A stretch of 64,000 nt of DNA from Lachnospiraceae bacterium (GCA_021770785.1 JAETQH010000017.1:1-64000), one strand, 5' to 3'. Positions 1 through 8,844 are shown, counted from the stretch's first letter. A program made the numbers and translations. Notes: generated by a model not told the origin, from the sequence alone.

Positions 1-6
1 TCACTC

Positions 7-54
7 TGCAAGGCGGAGGAGGGAGGCGTAGCGGTGGCTACGTTGACCGACGAC
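7..54 (-). repeat. Dispersed repeat E, copy 1 (48-nt core)
   Basis: Read on the minus strand, this core matches positions 15915-15962 read on the plus strand at 40 of 48 bases. The shared part includes the 16-nt hairpin block CGTAGCCACCGCTACG and a pyrimidine-rich tail ending in CCTCCGCCTTGCA. Next to it, at 43-64, GCTACGTTG and CAACGTAGC can pair as a second hairpin. The element begins just downstream of the small gene at 114-377 and runs to the window edge, so its far end is not visible. Function is unknown; it resembles a short palindromic intergenic repeat. Confidence 0.6.
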
Positions 55-113
55 AACGTAGCAGATGGCGATATAGGCAGTGCAGTTTGGCTAAATATGA
101 ATGAGCCAGTACA

Positions 114-377
114 CTAATCTTCCTCTATCACATGCAATTCTAAATAGTCAAAGTCTATCTGCTCGATAAAGCTGTCCTGCCGAAATCTTGTTTTGGCGTG
201 GCGTTTAAATTCCTCCACATTGGCGTCTAACCAGATGGGTTTTCCCAAATCAAATTCATAGCACGCCTGTTCTAAGGCATTAAAAATTTTATGGGTTCTT
301 GTGTCCGGCGTGTCGTCATTCACGGTCATGTCCCGCAGTAAATGGGTACCTTTCATTATTTTAAACCAGATTCTCAT
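114..377 (-). CDS. Small conserved-looking protein, function unknown
   Basis: The product is 87 residues and soluble, with no signal peptide or membrane segment. It has an N-terminal stretch MRIWFKIMKGTHLLRD, an acidic tail ending VIEED, and mixed helix and strand character. A good ribosome binding site (AGGAGAAAGGA) lies just before the ATG at 377, and codon use resembles the neighbours, so I regard it as a real gene. I have an impression of similar small proteins in Lachnospiraceae, but I recognise no catalytic motif and assign no function. It lies upstream of repeat E copy 1 and directly downstream of the RNA methyltransferase gene, in the same orientation, so the two could be cotranscribed. 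Confidence 0.7.
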   Translation of the reverse strand: MRIWFKIMKGTHLLRDMTVNDDTPDTRTHKIFNALEQACYEFDLGKPIWLDANVEEFKRHAKTRFRQDSFIEQIDFDYLELHVIEED

Positions 378-452
378 GTACGTTCCTTTCTCCTCTGCCT
401 GCCTTTTCCTTTTCGAATGCCATTTTTCCCTGCAGTGTTTGATACGTATTCG

Positions 453-1259
453 TTACTTTTTGCCGGAGCCCAGGCAGGTTTTTTCTTTTCTGCGCTGCCG
501 ATTCACCTCATACATCAGAATCGAGGCGGAAATGGCTGCGTTTAAGGACTCTACTTTTCCCTCCATGGGAATTTTAATGTAAGTGTCTGCCAGGTCTGCG
601 ATTTCATCGGACAGTCCGTTTCCCTCATTTCCAATCAGAAAGGCTGTCCCGCCCCGGTAATCCGGCTCATCATAGGACAGGGTTCCCTTTAAATGGGCGG
701 CATAGACGGCAATCTGCCGGGCTTTCAGCTCTGCTATGGTTTCCTCTAAATGCTCTGTCACAACAAAGGGCATCCGGTAAATGCTTCCCATGGTGGAGCG
801 TATGGTTTTGGGGTTGAATAAATCCACCGTGGTTCGGTTCATCACCACTCCGGTAATGCCTGCCCCCTCTCCGGTGCGAAGCATGGTTCCGAGATTTCCC
901 GGGTCCTGAATGCTCTCTAAAATCAAAAGATGGGGCTGCTCTTTTTGAAATAAATCCTCTAACCTGTATTCTGGCTTTTTTACCAGACAGAGGATTCCCT
1001 GGGGTGTCTGGGTATCGGAAACACTCTTTAAAACAGAATCCGCCACTACCTCATATTCTCTGCCCTCTAACATTTTTTTATGCTCCGGCTCCTTTAAAAA
1101 GGTTTCGGAAACATAGATGGCTGTCACCCAGTCTTTGGGGGCTTCGACAAACATCTTTCTTCCCTCCACCACAAAAATGCCTTCTTCATTTCTTACTTTT
1201 GCTTTTTTTAACAGCAGGCTGATATGTTTCATCTGCTGGTTATTTGTACTTGTAATCAT
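453..1259 (-). CDS. TrmH/SpoU family rRNA 2'-O-methyltransferase
   Basis: This is a 268-residue SpoU-class (SPOUT, trefoil-knot) RNA methyltransferase that would transfer a methyl group from S-adenosylmethionine to a ribose 2'-OH, probably in 23S rRNA. An N-terminal substrate-binding domain is visible, with GIFVVEGRKMFVEA near residue 24. The catalytic half contains the three SpoU motifs: QDPGNLGTMLRT (motif 1), FLIGNEGNGLSDE (motif 2) and KIPMEGKVESLNAAISASI (motif 3). I chose the ATG at 1259 because AAGGA lies 7 nt upstream. A longer frame starting at 1310 would run through the pfkA terminator, so it is unlikely. The exact rRNA target cannot be read from the sequence. Confidence 0.9.
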   Translation of the reverse strand: MITSTNNQQMKHISLLLKKAKVRNEEGIFVVEGRKMFVEAPKDWVTAIYVSETFLKEPEHKKMLEGREYEVVADSVLKSVSDTQTPQGILCLVKKPEYRLEDLFQKEQPHLLILESIQDPGNLGTMLRTGEGAGITGVVMNRTTVDLFNPKTIRSTMGSIYRMPFVVTEHLEETIAELKARQIAVYAAHLKGTLSYDEPDYRGGTAFLIGNEGNGLSDEIADLADTYIKIPMEGKVESLNAAISASILMYEVNRQRRKEKTCLGSGKK

Positions 1260-1282
1260 ATTATTTTCCTTACTTTTTTGTG

Positions 1283-1321
1283 AAAAAAATCCGCCACACT
1301 TATTTTCCAAGTATAGCGGAC
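1283..1321 (-). terminator. Intrinsic terminator after pfkA
   Basis: On the minus strand a stem built from TCCGC...GCGGA, with further pairing TACTT/AAGTG, is followed by a run of seven T. It lies between the pfkA stop (1400) and the methyltransferase start (1259), so it should end dnaE-pfkA transcription. Confidence 0.8.
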
Positions 1322-1399
1322 TTCTTTAAAAATTACAACTCTGTTTCATGATAAATCCAGGCTGTATGCTGTTATATGATTTGTTATGTAGCTTTTATT

Positions 1400-2374
1400 T
1401 TATATAGAAAGGTTCTTGCTGATTTCATACTGGTACTCGGCAATGCCCTTTTCCATCGACAGTGCCTCGTCAATATCAAAATCAACGAAATCTCCATGGC
1501 GGTATCCTACGACACGGTTTGATTTGCCTTCGCAGAGTAAATCCACCGCCAAAGCTCCCATGGTAGACGCATATACACGGTCTTTACAGGTTGGGCTGCC
1601 GCCACGCTGCATATGTCCTAAAATAGTAGCACGGGTCTCCACGCCAGTTGCCGCTTCAATACGTTTTGCCATACTAGAGGAATGTCCGATACCCTCTGCA
1701 TTGATGATGATATGATGCTGTTTGCCGCGTTTTCTGTTCTCGATGATGTGATTCACTAATTTCTGCTCGTCATAATCATACTTCTCCGGAAGTAAAATAT
1801 CCTCCGCACCATTGGCGATACCGCACCACAATGCAATATAGCCTGCTCCACGTCCCATAACCTCAATGATACTGCATCGCTCATGGGAGGTAGAAGTATC
1901 ACGAACCTTATCAATCGCCTCCATTGCAGTATTTACTGCCGTATCAAATCCGATGGTGTATTCGGTACATGCAATATCAAGGTCAATGGTTCCCGGAAGT
2001 CCGATGGTATTAATGCCAAGGGCTGCTAACTTCTGTGCTCCCTTAAAGGAACCGTCACCGCCGATAACGATAACTCCGTCAATGCCGTGTTTTTTACAAA
2101 TCTCAGCGCCTTTCTGCTGTCCCTCTGCTGTGGTAAACTCCATACAGCGTGCGGTCTGTAAAATCGTACCGCCTCTCTGGATAATATCGGAAACGTCCTT
2201 TGCTTCCATATCAATGATTTCTTCCTGTAAAAGACCTGCATAACCTCTCTTAATACCTTTTACTTTTTTTCCCTTTGCAATCGATTCTCTTACTACTGCA
2301 CGGATTGCAGCATTCATACCGGGAGCATCACCGCCACTGGTCAATACACCGATTGTGTTAATCTCTTTTGCCAT
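1400..2374 (-). CDS. pfkA: ATP-dependent 6-phosphofructokinase
   Basis: This 324-residue product has the usual bacterial PfkA length. It phosphorylates fructose 6-phosphate to fructose 1,6-bisphosphate, the committed step of glycolysis, in the cytoplasm. Visible motifs are the N-terminal nucleotide site GVLTSGGDAPGMNAAIR (about residues 9-25), IGGDGSFKGAQ near residue 103, and the catalytic GTIDLDIA near residue 125. In the last motif both aspartates are kept, but the usual Asn between them is Leu. Gly rather than Lys before TID, and GGDGS rather than GGDDS, point to ATP and not pyrophosphate as donor. The start at 2374 has a strong AGGAGG. It follows dnaE by 65 nt, a gene order often seen in Clostridia. 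Confidence 0.96.
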   Translation of the reverse strand: MAKEINTIGVLTSGGDAPGMNAAIRAVVRESIAKGKKVKGIKRGYAGLLQEEIIDMEAKDVSDIIQRGGTILQTARCMEFTTAEGQQKGAEICKKHGIDGVIVIGGDGSFKGAQKLAALGINTIGLPGTIDLDIACTEYTIGFDTAVNTAMEAIDKVRDTSTSHERCSIIEVMGRGAGYIALWCGIANGAEDILLPEKYDYDEQKLVNHIIENRKRGKQHHIIINAEGIGHSSSMAKRIEAATGVETRATILGHMQRGGSPTCKDRVYASTMGALAVDLLCEGKSNRVVGYRHGDFVDFDIDEALSMEKGIAEYQYEISKNLSI

Positions 2375-2439
2375 TCTTATCCATTCCTCCTAAAAAAATA
2401 TACCCATTTATCTCTTTAATCTATACTATTTTAATCTGT

Positions 2440-5400
2440 TTACGCTTTCTTTTCAATGCTCTTTTCTACAACTTTTAGATTATTTTCGCCCAAAAAGTTA
2501 GTTAAATTGTTCACAATCTCAGGATTTATCCGAATCGTAAGGTTTTTTCCTAATTTTTTCATGGCTCTCGGGGAAGCAATGTAAATCACAACCTCGTCCT
2601 TCCCATCGGATTCCTGCAGCATGGAATAAAGTCTCTGCTCCTTTTCTAAAAATTCCTCCTTGGTGGGAAATTGCAGCCACAACTCCCGTATGGTGTCATC
2701 AAAGGAATAAATTTTTTCACAAATTAACTTTCCGTTTTTGTCCTCCTCCACGTTGGCGTGCCCACTGATAAATACCTTTTCATCTTCCATCAGGTACGAA
2801 TGATATTTCTCATAATCTCTGGGGAAAACCACCACTTCCACCGTACCGAACAAATCCTCCACCGTCAGAAACGCCATGGTTTTATTGTTCTTGGTGTATT
2901 TGATGGTTTTTTCCGTAATCATGCCGCCGATGGTGACGGACTGGTTATCCCTGATTTTTACCTCGCCCGTTTCCTCATCCAACAGAAAGTCCGACGTGAC
3001 GGCACTGGTATTTTTCTTCCATTTTTCCTCATATTCCTCTAAAGGATGGCCGCTCAAGTAGATACCAAGCACCTCTTTTTCAAACCCTAATTTAATTTCT
3101 TTTTTAAATTCCGGTACATTAGGGTACTGCACCTTATAGGCTTCTTTCTCCTCCTCGGAAACCAGGTCAAACAGGGACATCTGCCCTGCCATGGAGGTTT
3201 TCTTTTCCTGTGCAAGATTGTCCATCAGCATGGGAAAAACCTGCATCATCTGCTGGCGGTTTCCGTCTAAACAGTCACAGGCTCCCGCCTTGATTAAATT
3301 CTCCACTGCCCGCTTATTGACCTCACGGCCGGACACCCGCTCTAGGAAGCTCTGCAAAGTCGTATATTTTCCGTTTGCCCTCCGTTCCTCTAAAATCTGG
3401 TTAATTACCGGACGTCCGATGCTTTTAATGGCATACATGCCGTAGCGGATTCCCTCCGCCGACGGGCTGAAGGTTCCCTCTCCCTCATTAATATCGGGAG
3501 GCAGCACCTTGATTCCCATCTGGCGGCAGGTGTAAATATACTCCGACACCTTTCTGGCATTATCAATGACGGAAGTCATGAGTGCCGCCATAAATTCCAC
3601 CGGATAATAATATTTGAAATAAGCGGTCTGGTACGCCACCACTGCATAGGCTGCCGCATGGGATTTATTAAAGGCATATTTCGCAAAATCCACCATGGAA
3701 TCGTAAATCTCATTTGCCGCCTGCTCGCTGATACCATTATTGACGCAGCCCTTAATGCCCTGCTCCTCATTGCCGTAAACAAAGTTCTGTCGCTCCGCAT
3801 CGATAACATACTGCTTTTTCTTACTCATGGCACGGCGGATATTGTCCGCCTGCCCCATGGTATAGCCCGCCAGATTCTGCACAATCTGCATGACCTGCTC
3901 CTGATAGACGATACAGCCATAGGTAGGCTCTAAGATTGGCTCTAGCTCCTTGCAGACATAGGTAATGCTGCCGGATTCATTTTTTCCCTTGATGTATTTC
4001 GGGATAAAATCCATGGGCCCCGGACGGTACAGGGAAATTCCCGCAATGATATCCTCAAGGCTCTGGGGCTTTAGCTCCTTCATAAAGTTTTTCATCCCGG
4101 CACTTTCTAACTGGAAGATACCCTCGCATTTTCCGGTACCGATGGAATCTAACACTTTTTTGTCATTGTAATCAATGAGCCGGACATTTTCATCTCTTTC
4201 CCCAATATAATCAATGTGATCCACGTCAATCCGCACACCGTGATTTTTTTCCACCAAATCCGCTGCGTCCTTGATGACCGTCAGGGTACGGAGACCTAAG
4301 AAATCCATCTTTAACAACCCTAATTCTTCTATGGTGGTCATGACAAACTGGGTGGTAATGGTGCCGTCGGAACCACGGGACAGCGGCACATATTCGTCCA
4401 TTGCCTTCTGGGAAATCACCACGCCCGCTGCGTGCATGGAGGTGTGTCTTGGCAGTCCCTCAAGGCGCTTTGACATGTCAATCAGAGCTCGCACCTGCTG
4501 GTCTGATTCATACATCGCCCGCAGCTCCGGATTCATTACCAGGGCTTTGTCAATGGTAATGTTCAGCTCGTTGGGAATATTTTTTGCGATGGTATCGCAG
4601 AAATTGTAGGGCAAATCCATCACACGGCCCACATCACGGATCACTCCCCTTGCGGCTAACGTACCGAAGGTTACAATCTGGGTGACACAGTCCTTACCGT
4701 ATTTTTCCACCACATAATCAATGACCTCTCCACGCCGCTCATAACAGAAATCAATGTCAATATCCGGCATGGTAACACGCTCCGGGTTTAAGAAACGCTC
4801 AAAGAGCAGATTGTAACGGATAGGGTCAATGTTGGTGATACCTGTGGTGTAAGACACAAGGCTGCCCGCCGCACTTCCTCTTCCCGGCCCCACCGGAATG
4901 CCATGGGTTCTGGCAAAATTGATAAAATCCCACACAATCAAAAAGTAATCCACGTAACCCATTTTCTGAATGACGGAAAGCTCATAGTCAAGCTGGGGGA
5001 GCAATTCGTCATGGTTCTTTGGATAACGCTCCATTAGTCCCTCATGGCAGAGTTTATTCAAGTAAGTCCAGGAATCATAGCCCTCCGGCACATCGAAATG
5101 CGGCAGCTTTGTGACGCCGAACTCAATTTCCACATGACAGCGGTCCGCAATTTTCTGGGTGTTGTCAATCGCCTGGGCTGCATAGGGAAAAAGCGCCCGC
5201 ATTTCTTCCTCCGACTTCACAAAATACTGTCCGCCCTCATAGCGCATCCGATTTTCATCAGACAGCTTTTTCCCTGTCTGTAAGCACAGCAGGATATCAT
5301 GGGGCTCTGCGTCCTCCGCATAGGTGTAATGGACATCATTGGTGGCAACCAGCTCCATCCCCGTCTCCTGGCTCATGCGCAATAGCTGGGTATTGACGGT

Positions 5401-5952
5401 CTTCTGGTCAGGAATGCCATGGTCCTGAAGCTCTAAAAAGAAATTACCCTTTCCAAAACATTTCTCATATTTGAAGGCTACCTCTTTTGCCTCCTCATAC
5501 ATGCCCCGGACTAAATACCGCTGCACCTCTCCCGCAAGGCAGGCGCTTAGGGCAATGATTCCCTCATGGTACTGCTCTAGCACCTCCATATCCACACGCG
5601 GTTTATAATAGTAACCTTCCACAAAGCCCTTTGACACAATTTTCATCAGGTTCTGGTAGCCCCGGTTATTCTCCGCCAATAACACCAAGTGATAGTAGCG
5701 GTCCTCCCCGTGGGACGCCTCCCTGTCAAAACGGGAATTGGGTGCCACGTATACCTCACAGCCTAAAACGGGGTTGATACCCGCCGCCTTTGCCGCCTTG
5801 TAAAAATCAATAACGCCGTACATCACACCATGGTCGGTGATTGCGGCGCTGTTCATACCAAGTTCTTTGACTCTTGCAACGTATTCTTTAATTTTATTCG
5901 AACCGTCTAACAGACTGTACTCTGTGTGGACGTGTAAATGTGTAAACGACAT
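2440..5952 (-). CDS. dnaE: DNA polymerase III alpha subunit (DnaE)
   Basis: This 1170-residue catalytic subunit of replicative DNA polymerase III is of the DnaE type. An N-terminal PHP domain starts THLHVHTEYSLLDG. The polymerase core contains the catalytic aspartates in PDIDIDF near residue 397. A helix-hairpin-helix region follows (around RAVENLIKAGACD), and an OB-fold nucleic-acid binding domain lies near residues 1000-1075 (VTIGGMITEKTIKYTKNNKT). Gram-positives usually carry PolC as a second replicative polymerase; it is not in this window. A sigma-A type promoter (TTGAAT, 17-nt spacer, TATAAT) lies at 5992-6020, giving a short leader. pfkA follows and is probably cotranscribed. Confidence 0.97.
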   Translation of the reverse strand: MSFTHLHVHTEYSLLDGSNKIKEYVARVKELGMNSAAITDHGVMYGVIDFYKAAKAAGINPVLGCEVYVAPNSRFDREASHGEDRYYHLVLLAENNRGYQNLMKIVSKGFVEGYYYKPRVDMEVLEQYHEGIIALSACLAGEVQRYLVRGMYEEAKEVAFKYEKCFGKGNFFLELQDHGIPDQKTVNTQLLRMSQETGMELVATNDVHYTYAEDAEPHDILLCLQTGKKLSDENRMRYEGGQYFVKSEEEMRALFPYAAQAIDNTQKIADRCHVEIEFGVTKLPHFDVPEGYDSWTYLNKLCHEGLMERYPKNHDELLPQLDYELSVIQKMGYVDYFLIVWDFINFARTHGIPVGPGRGSAAGSLVSYTTGITNIDPIRYNLLFERFLNPERVTMPDIDIDFCYERRGEVIDYVVEKYGKDCVTQIVTFGTLAARGVIRDVGRVMDLPYNFCDTIAKNIPNELNITIDKALVMNPELRAMYESDQQVRALIDMSKRLEGLPRHTSMHAAGVVISQKAMDEYVPLSRGSDGTITTQFVMTTIEELGLLKMDFLGLRTLTVIKDAADLVEKNHGVRIDVDHIDYIGERDENVRLIDYNDKKVLDSIGTGKCEGIFQLESAGMKNFMKELKPQSLEDIIAGISLYRPGPMDFIPKYIKGKNESGSITYVCKELEPILEPTYGCIVYQEQVMQIVQNLAGYTMGQADNIRRAMSKKKQYVIDAERQNFVYGNEEQGIKGCVNNGISEQAANEIYDSMVDFAKYAFNKSHAAAYAVVAYQTAYFKYYYPVEFMAALMTSVIDNARKVSEYIYTCRQMGIKVLPPDINEGEGTFSPSAEGIRYGMYAIKSIGRPVINQILEERRANGKYTTLQSFLERVSGREVNKRAVENLIKAGACDCLDGNRQQMMQVFPMLMDNLAQEKKTSMAGQMSLFDLVSEEEKEAYKVQYPNVPEFKKEIKLGFEKEVLGIYLSGHPLEEYEEKWKKNTSAVTSDFLLDEETGEVKIRDNQSVTIGGMITEKTIKYTKNNKTMAFLTVEDLFGTVEVVVFPRDYEKYHSYLMEDEKVFISGHANVEEDKNGKLICEKIYSFDDTIRELWLQFPTKEEFLEKEQRLYSMLQESDGKDEVVIYIASPRAMKKLGKNLTIRINPEIVNNLTNFLGENNLKVVEKSIEKKA

Positions 5953-5991
5953 TCAAACAACTTACCTTTCTATCCTATCTTTCCTCGATTT

Positions 5992-6020
5992 ATTATAGTA
6001 TGGATATTGAAATTATTCAA
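5992..6020 (-). promoter_or_regulatory. Putative sigma-A promoter of dnaE-pfkA
   Basis: On the minus strand TTGAAT (6015-6020) and TATAAT (5992-5997) are separated by exactly 17 nt, about 40 nt ahead of the dnaE start. The structured element at 6060-6150 lies upstream of this promoter, so it would not be part of an mRNA started here. Confidence 0.65.
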
Positions 6021-6059
6021 ATCTTTTATGGCATTGCAAACATAATTTTTTCGAAAAAA

Positions 6060-6150
6060 ATCGAGTAGGGAAGAATTTTCCCCTACTCGCTGCGCGCCCC
6101 ATGCGCCGCTTCAGCGGCATACTTCCTCTGCATGGGGCTGTGCATAAAAA
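6060..6150 (-). repeat. Terminator-adjacent structured repeat, copy A
   Basis: Minus-strand order is: U-tract of the preceding terminator, TGCAC, main stem arm GCCCCATGC, purine strand AGAGGAAGTAT, inner hairpin GCCGC/GCGGC, closing arm GCATGGGGC, the joint GCGCAGC, and a second hairpin with arms GAGTAGGGGAA and TTCCCTACTC. Copies B (9566), C (44569) and D (53685) have the same architecture. Copies A and D share the same main-stem sequence, while B and C carry different, still complementary stems. Here the element separates the histidine-kinase remnant from dnaE. I do not recognise it as a known RNA family. Confidence 0.8.
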
Positions 6151-6186
6151 GAATCTGACAGGCAAAACCGCCTGCCGGATTCCTTT
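6151..6186 (-). terminator. Intrinsic terminator after the histidine-kinase remnant
   Basis: On the minus strand AATCCGGCAGGC pairs with GCCTGTCAGATT across a short loop, followed by CTTTTT. The U-tract runs directly into structured repeat copy A. Confidence 0.8.
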
Positions 6187-6188
6187 TT

Positions 6189-6821
6189 CTAAATGCTTAA
6201 AATAACCCGGAACACTCCCTCCTTAATCTCCGCTTCTAACTCCCCCTGCATTTCCTCCGTCAGCTTTCTGGCAATAGAAAGCTGACGGAGGAATTTTCCG
6301 CAGAAGCCACCGTAAAATAGCGGTCAAACAAATGCCCGGTTCAAAGACACCGGTTCTTTTACGCCATACTCTTCTTTGGAAAGCACGATAGAATAGCGGA
6401 ACAGCTCCTCTGTCAGCTCCCGCATTGCCGCCACCCGGTTTTCCATAACAGAAAGATATTCCTTTGCCTTCTCTGTCAGTTCCTCCTGCTTTAGCAATTC
6501 CATATAACCGCAGACGGCAGTCAGCGGGGTCCGCAAATCATGGGAAATCCCGGTAACCGCCTGCTTTAATTCCATATCGCCTCTAGTGTAGCGCAGCTGC
6601 TCTTTCCGCAGGAGCTTTAAGCTGCTGTCTAACTCCGCCGCTAACTGCCGCATGGTTTTATCCCCGGTGGATACGGAGATACCCACGTTCGTCTCTTCTT
6701 TTATTTTTTCCTGGTACAAAGCCGAAATTTCCCTCGCCGCCCGATGCACGGACATGAGTTTTCCGGCTAAAACCAAAACCAGCGCCGACAGCAGAATGCA
6801 GCAACAGACCAGCAGAGCCAT
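6189..6821 (-). pseudogene. Decayed sensor histidine kinase
   Basis: The intact reading frame (6324-6821) gives an N-terminal membrane helix, a HAMP-like linker and the dimerisation/phosphoacceptor box GISHDLRTPLTAVCGYMELL, then stops after SLNRAFV. Downstream sequence still encodes kinase fragments in shifted frames: FDRYFTVASAENS, then LSIARKLTEEMQGELE and VFRVILSI with a natural stop at 6189-6191. The region between SLNRA and FDRYF, which should hold the ATP-binding N box, is missing. The glycine-rich G2 segment before LSIARK is replaced by a 4-nt shorter sequence forming a perfect palindrome (6252-6293). It follows the permease gene by 12 nt, the usual place for the cognate kinase of this RR-ABC cassette. 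It cannot bind ATP normally. Confidence 0.88.
6252..6293. repeat. Perfect 18-bp inverted repeat inside the kinase remnant
   Basis: The arms at 6252-6269 and 6276-6293 are perfectly complementary over 18 bp with a 6-nt loop. One arm encodes the conserved RKLTEE stretch of the kinase; the other occupies the place where the G2 box codons should be. This is what a template-switch (quasipalindrome correction) mutation leaves behind. Confidence 0.85.
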
Positions 6822-6833
6822 TTTCCCCTCCTG

Positions 6834-7658
6834 TTATTTAATATCTTTTTTCTGAAAAAAGTACAATCCAATTCCATTAAAAATCATAATATCGCAGACG
6901 GCGCAGACAATCAACCGTACCGGATGGGTGATTGTCCCTGTCATCATCTGCATTGCCATGCCGCTGGGCAGTACATCCAGCAAAAATCGGAAAACCGTAC
7001 GGCGCATACCGGTGACATAATAAGGATTTTTCTCCGTTACCATCTTTGCCTGCCCGTCTACAATATCTGCATATTCAAAAAACTGCGGTGAATCCATGGT
7101 CTGATAAAGATAGGAGCCTGCCAGCAAAAGCAGAAAACCTACTATCAGGCAGATAATCGCCGTGTATGCCTTATTTTGATTCAGCATGGCAACCATCTGA
7201 TAAAGGGACGCATATACAAGAAACACCAAAAACATCAGCAGATATTCATACCCGATTTTCCCGAGGGACTCTTTGAAAAATCCAAACAGTGGAATCCCCA
7301 CCGTCAACTGCAAAAACGCAGGTATCAGATAAGTAAGCAGCGCTTCTGTACCGCATAAAACCGAAGTTGATAAATAGATATGGCTTCTCTTTTTTCCCGT
7401 GGCGATTTTATTGCGTATCGTTCCGTCACTGTATTCCGTTCCCACCAATACACTAAGCGATGCCGCCAGCGTAATCGCCGGAAACAGGATATGCAAAAAT
7501 GCCACACTCTCTAACGTTCTCTCCCTTTGATATTGCACCATATCATGGTACTGCGAAATACAGCCCCAGATACCACTAACAAGAATAATGAAAATTCCTG
7601 TCCACAGCCATTTATCTTTTTTTACCCGCCAGAATCCGGCGCGAAGCAAATTACCCAT
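6834..7658 (-). CDS. ABC transporter permease (ABC-2 type)
   Basis: This 274-residue integral membrane protein has about six hydrophobic segments. The first is WLWTGIFIILVSGIWGC, followed by LHILFPAITLAASLSVLVG and a C-terminal LIVCAVCDIMIFNGIGLYF. The motif TEYSDGTIRNKIATGKKR after the second segment is typical of ABC-2 permeases for lipids, antibiotics or bacteriocins. I prefer the ATG at 7658 because GGGAGG lies 5 nt upstream; an in-frame ATG at 7682 lacks this. It pairs with the ATPase at 7733-8665 and was once followed by a histidine kinase. Such response regulator-ABC-kinase cassettes often handle antimicrobial peptides, but the substrate here is unknown. Confidence 0.85.
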   Translation of the reverse strand: MGNLLRAGFWRVKKDKWLWTGIFIILVSGIWGCISQYHDMVQYQRERTLESVAFLHILFPAITLAASLSVLVGTEYSDGTIRNKIATGKKRSHIYLSTSVLCGTEALLTYLIPAFLQLTVGIPLFGFFKESLGKIGYEYLLMFLVFLVYASLYQMVAMLNQNKAYTAIICLIVGFLLLLAGSYLYQTMDSPQFFEYADIVDGQAKMVTEKNPYYVTGMRRTVFRFLLDVLPSGMAMQMMTGTITHPVRLIVCAVCDIMIFNGIGLYFFQKKDIK

Positions 7659-7732
7659 TTTTTCCTCCCATTCCGCCGCCAAAGCGGCTTAAAATTAATA
7701 TGTGGAACTAAAACTTCTTCGGAACCCCACCA

Positions 7733-8665
7733 TCAGTGCAGTTTCGATTTAAAAGCTCTCTCCTCATTGCCTACCAGACGAATATAATAGCTCTCAAGGC
7801 TCTCATCCTGCTGCTGCATAGATATCACCTGACACCCTTCCTCCGCCAGCCACAGAATAAATTCCGTCACATGGATTTTCCCGAAAACATCAATCTGTGT
7901 CCCTGAGAGAATTGAGTACGAGAAATTCCTCTTGTCAAGAACTGTTGCAAACTTCTTCGTATTCTCCACTTCCATACGGGTACAGCTCCGGCACTGAAGT
8001 TCCAGGGCTTCGGCGCTGATTTCTTTTACTATATGTCCGTTGTCAATAAATCCATAATGGGTTGCCAGCCGTGCCAATTCGTCTAAAATATGGCTGGAAA
8101 TCAAAAATGTAATTTGTTTCTCCCTGTTCAGTTTTAAAATCAATTCCCGCATTTCGATGATTCCCTGCGGGTCTAAACCATTTACCGGCTCGTCTAAAAT
8201 CAGCATATCCGGGCTGCCCGCCAAAGCCACCGCAATGCCAAGGCGCTGCCGCATTCCAAAGGAAAAATGCTTTGCCTTCTTTTTCCCGGTATCTGCCAAT
8301 CCCACCAGTTCTAACAATTCCTGTATGCCTTCAAAGGAGGGCAGACCCAAAATCATGTACTGCTGCCTTACATTTTCCTCCGCCGTCATATCCAGATAAA
8401 TGGATGGTGTTTCCACCACGGCTCCAATTCTTCTGCGGGCTTCGTTTATCCCTTTGTCCCCGCTCTTTTTTCCATAAAGGGTAAATTCACCCCCGGTGGG
8501 TTTCTGCAAGCCGCAGAGCAGGCGGATTAACGTGGTTTTCCCTGCACCGTTTTTTCCCACAAAACCGTAAATGCTTCCCTTCGGCACGTGCATGGTCACT
8601 CCGTCTAGCGCCCGAAAGCCGCCATACTGTTTCGAAAGCGCATTTGTTTCTAACACATATTCCAT
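7733..8665 (-). CDS. ABC transporter ATP-binding protein
   Basis: This 310-residue ATPase would power export through the permease encoded next. Walker A is GKNGAGKTT near residue 38, the ABC signature is FSFGMRQRLGIA, and Walker B is DMLILDEPVNGLDPQG, followed by the switch histidine in LISSHIL. The C-terminal 80 residues are an accessory domain of the kind found in BcrA-like and lantibiotic-immunity ATPases. Its gene is preceded by an array of TTTAC-type direct repeats (8726-8844), the expected binding place for the regulator encoded upstream at 8856-9521. The partner kinase is a pseudogene, so normal induction is probably lost. Confidence 0.92.
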   Translation of the reverse strand: MEYVLETNALSKQYGGFRALDGVTMHVPKGSIYGFVGKNGAGKTTLIRLLCGLQKPTGGEFTLYGKKSGDKGINEARRRIGAVVETPSIYLDMTAEENVRQQYMILGLPSFEGIQELLELVGLADTGKKKAKHFSFGMRQRLGIAVALAGSPDMLILDEPVNGLDPQGIIEMRELILKLNREKQITFLISSHILDELARLATHYGFIDNGHIVKEISAEALELQCRSCTRMEVENTKKFATVLDKRNFSYSILSGTQIDVFGKIHVTEFILWLAEEGCQVISMQQQDESLESYYIRLVGNEERAFKSKLH

Positions 8666-8725
8666 ATCATGTCCTCTCTTTCCTGTAAACTTTGTCCGGA
8701 CAGCTTTTTTGTTCCGTTTTTCTAC

Positions 8726-8844
8726 CGTTTCCTATCTTATACTGCAAGGGTTAAGAAAACGATAAAGAATATGGTAAAGAAACAGTAAAGATTGTTTCTC
8801 GAAACAGTAAAGATTGTTTCTCGAAACAGTAAAGATTATTTCTT
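8726..8844 (-). promoter_or_regulatory. Tandem TTTAC repeats, probable response-regulator operator array
   Basis: On the minus strand the sequence contains CTTTACTGTTT, CTTTACCATAT, TCTTTATCGTT and TTCTTAACCCT in 11-bp register. OmpR/PhoB-family regulators often bind such direct repeats. Immediately upstream, a 22-bp unit is repeated three times in tandem (8779-8800, 8801-8822, 8823-8844; the third copy has two changes), which multiplies the CTTTACTGTTTC box. The array lies between the response regulator gene and the ABC operon. Confidence 0.65.
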
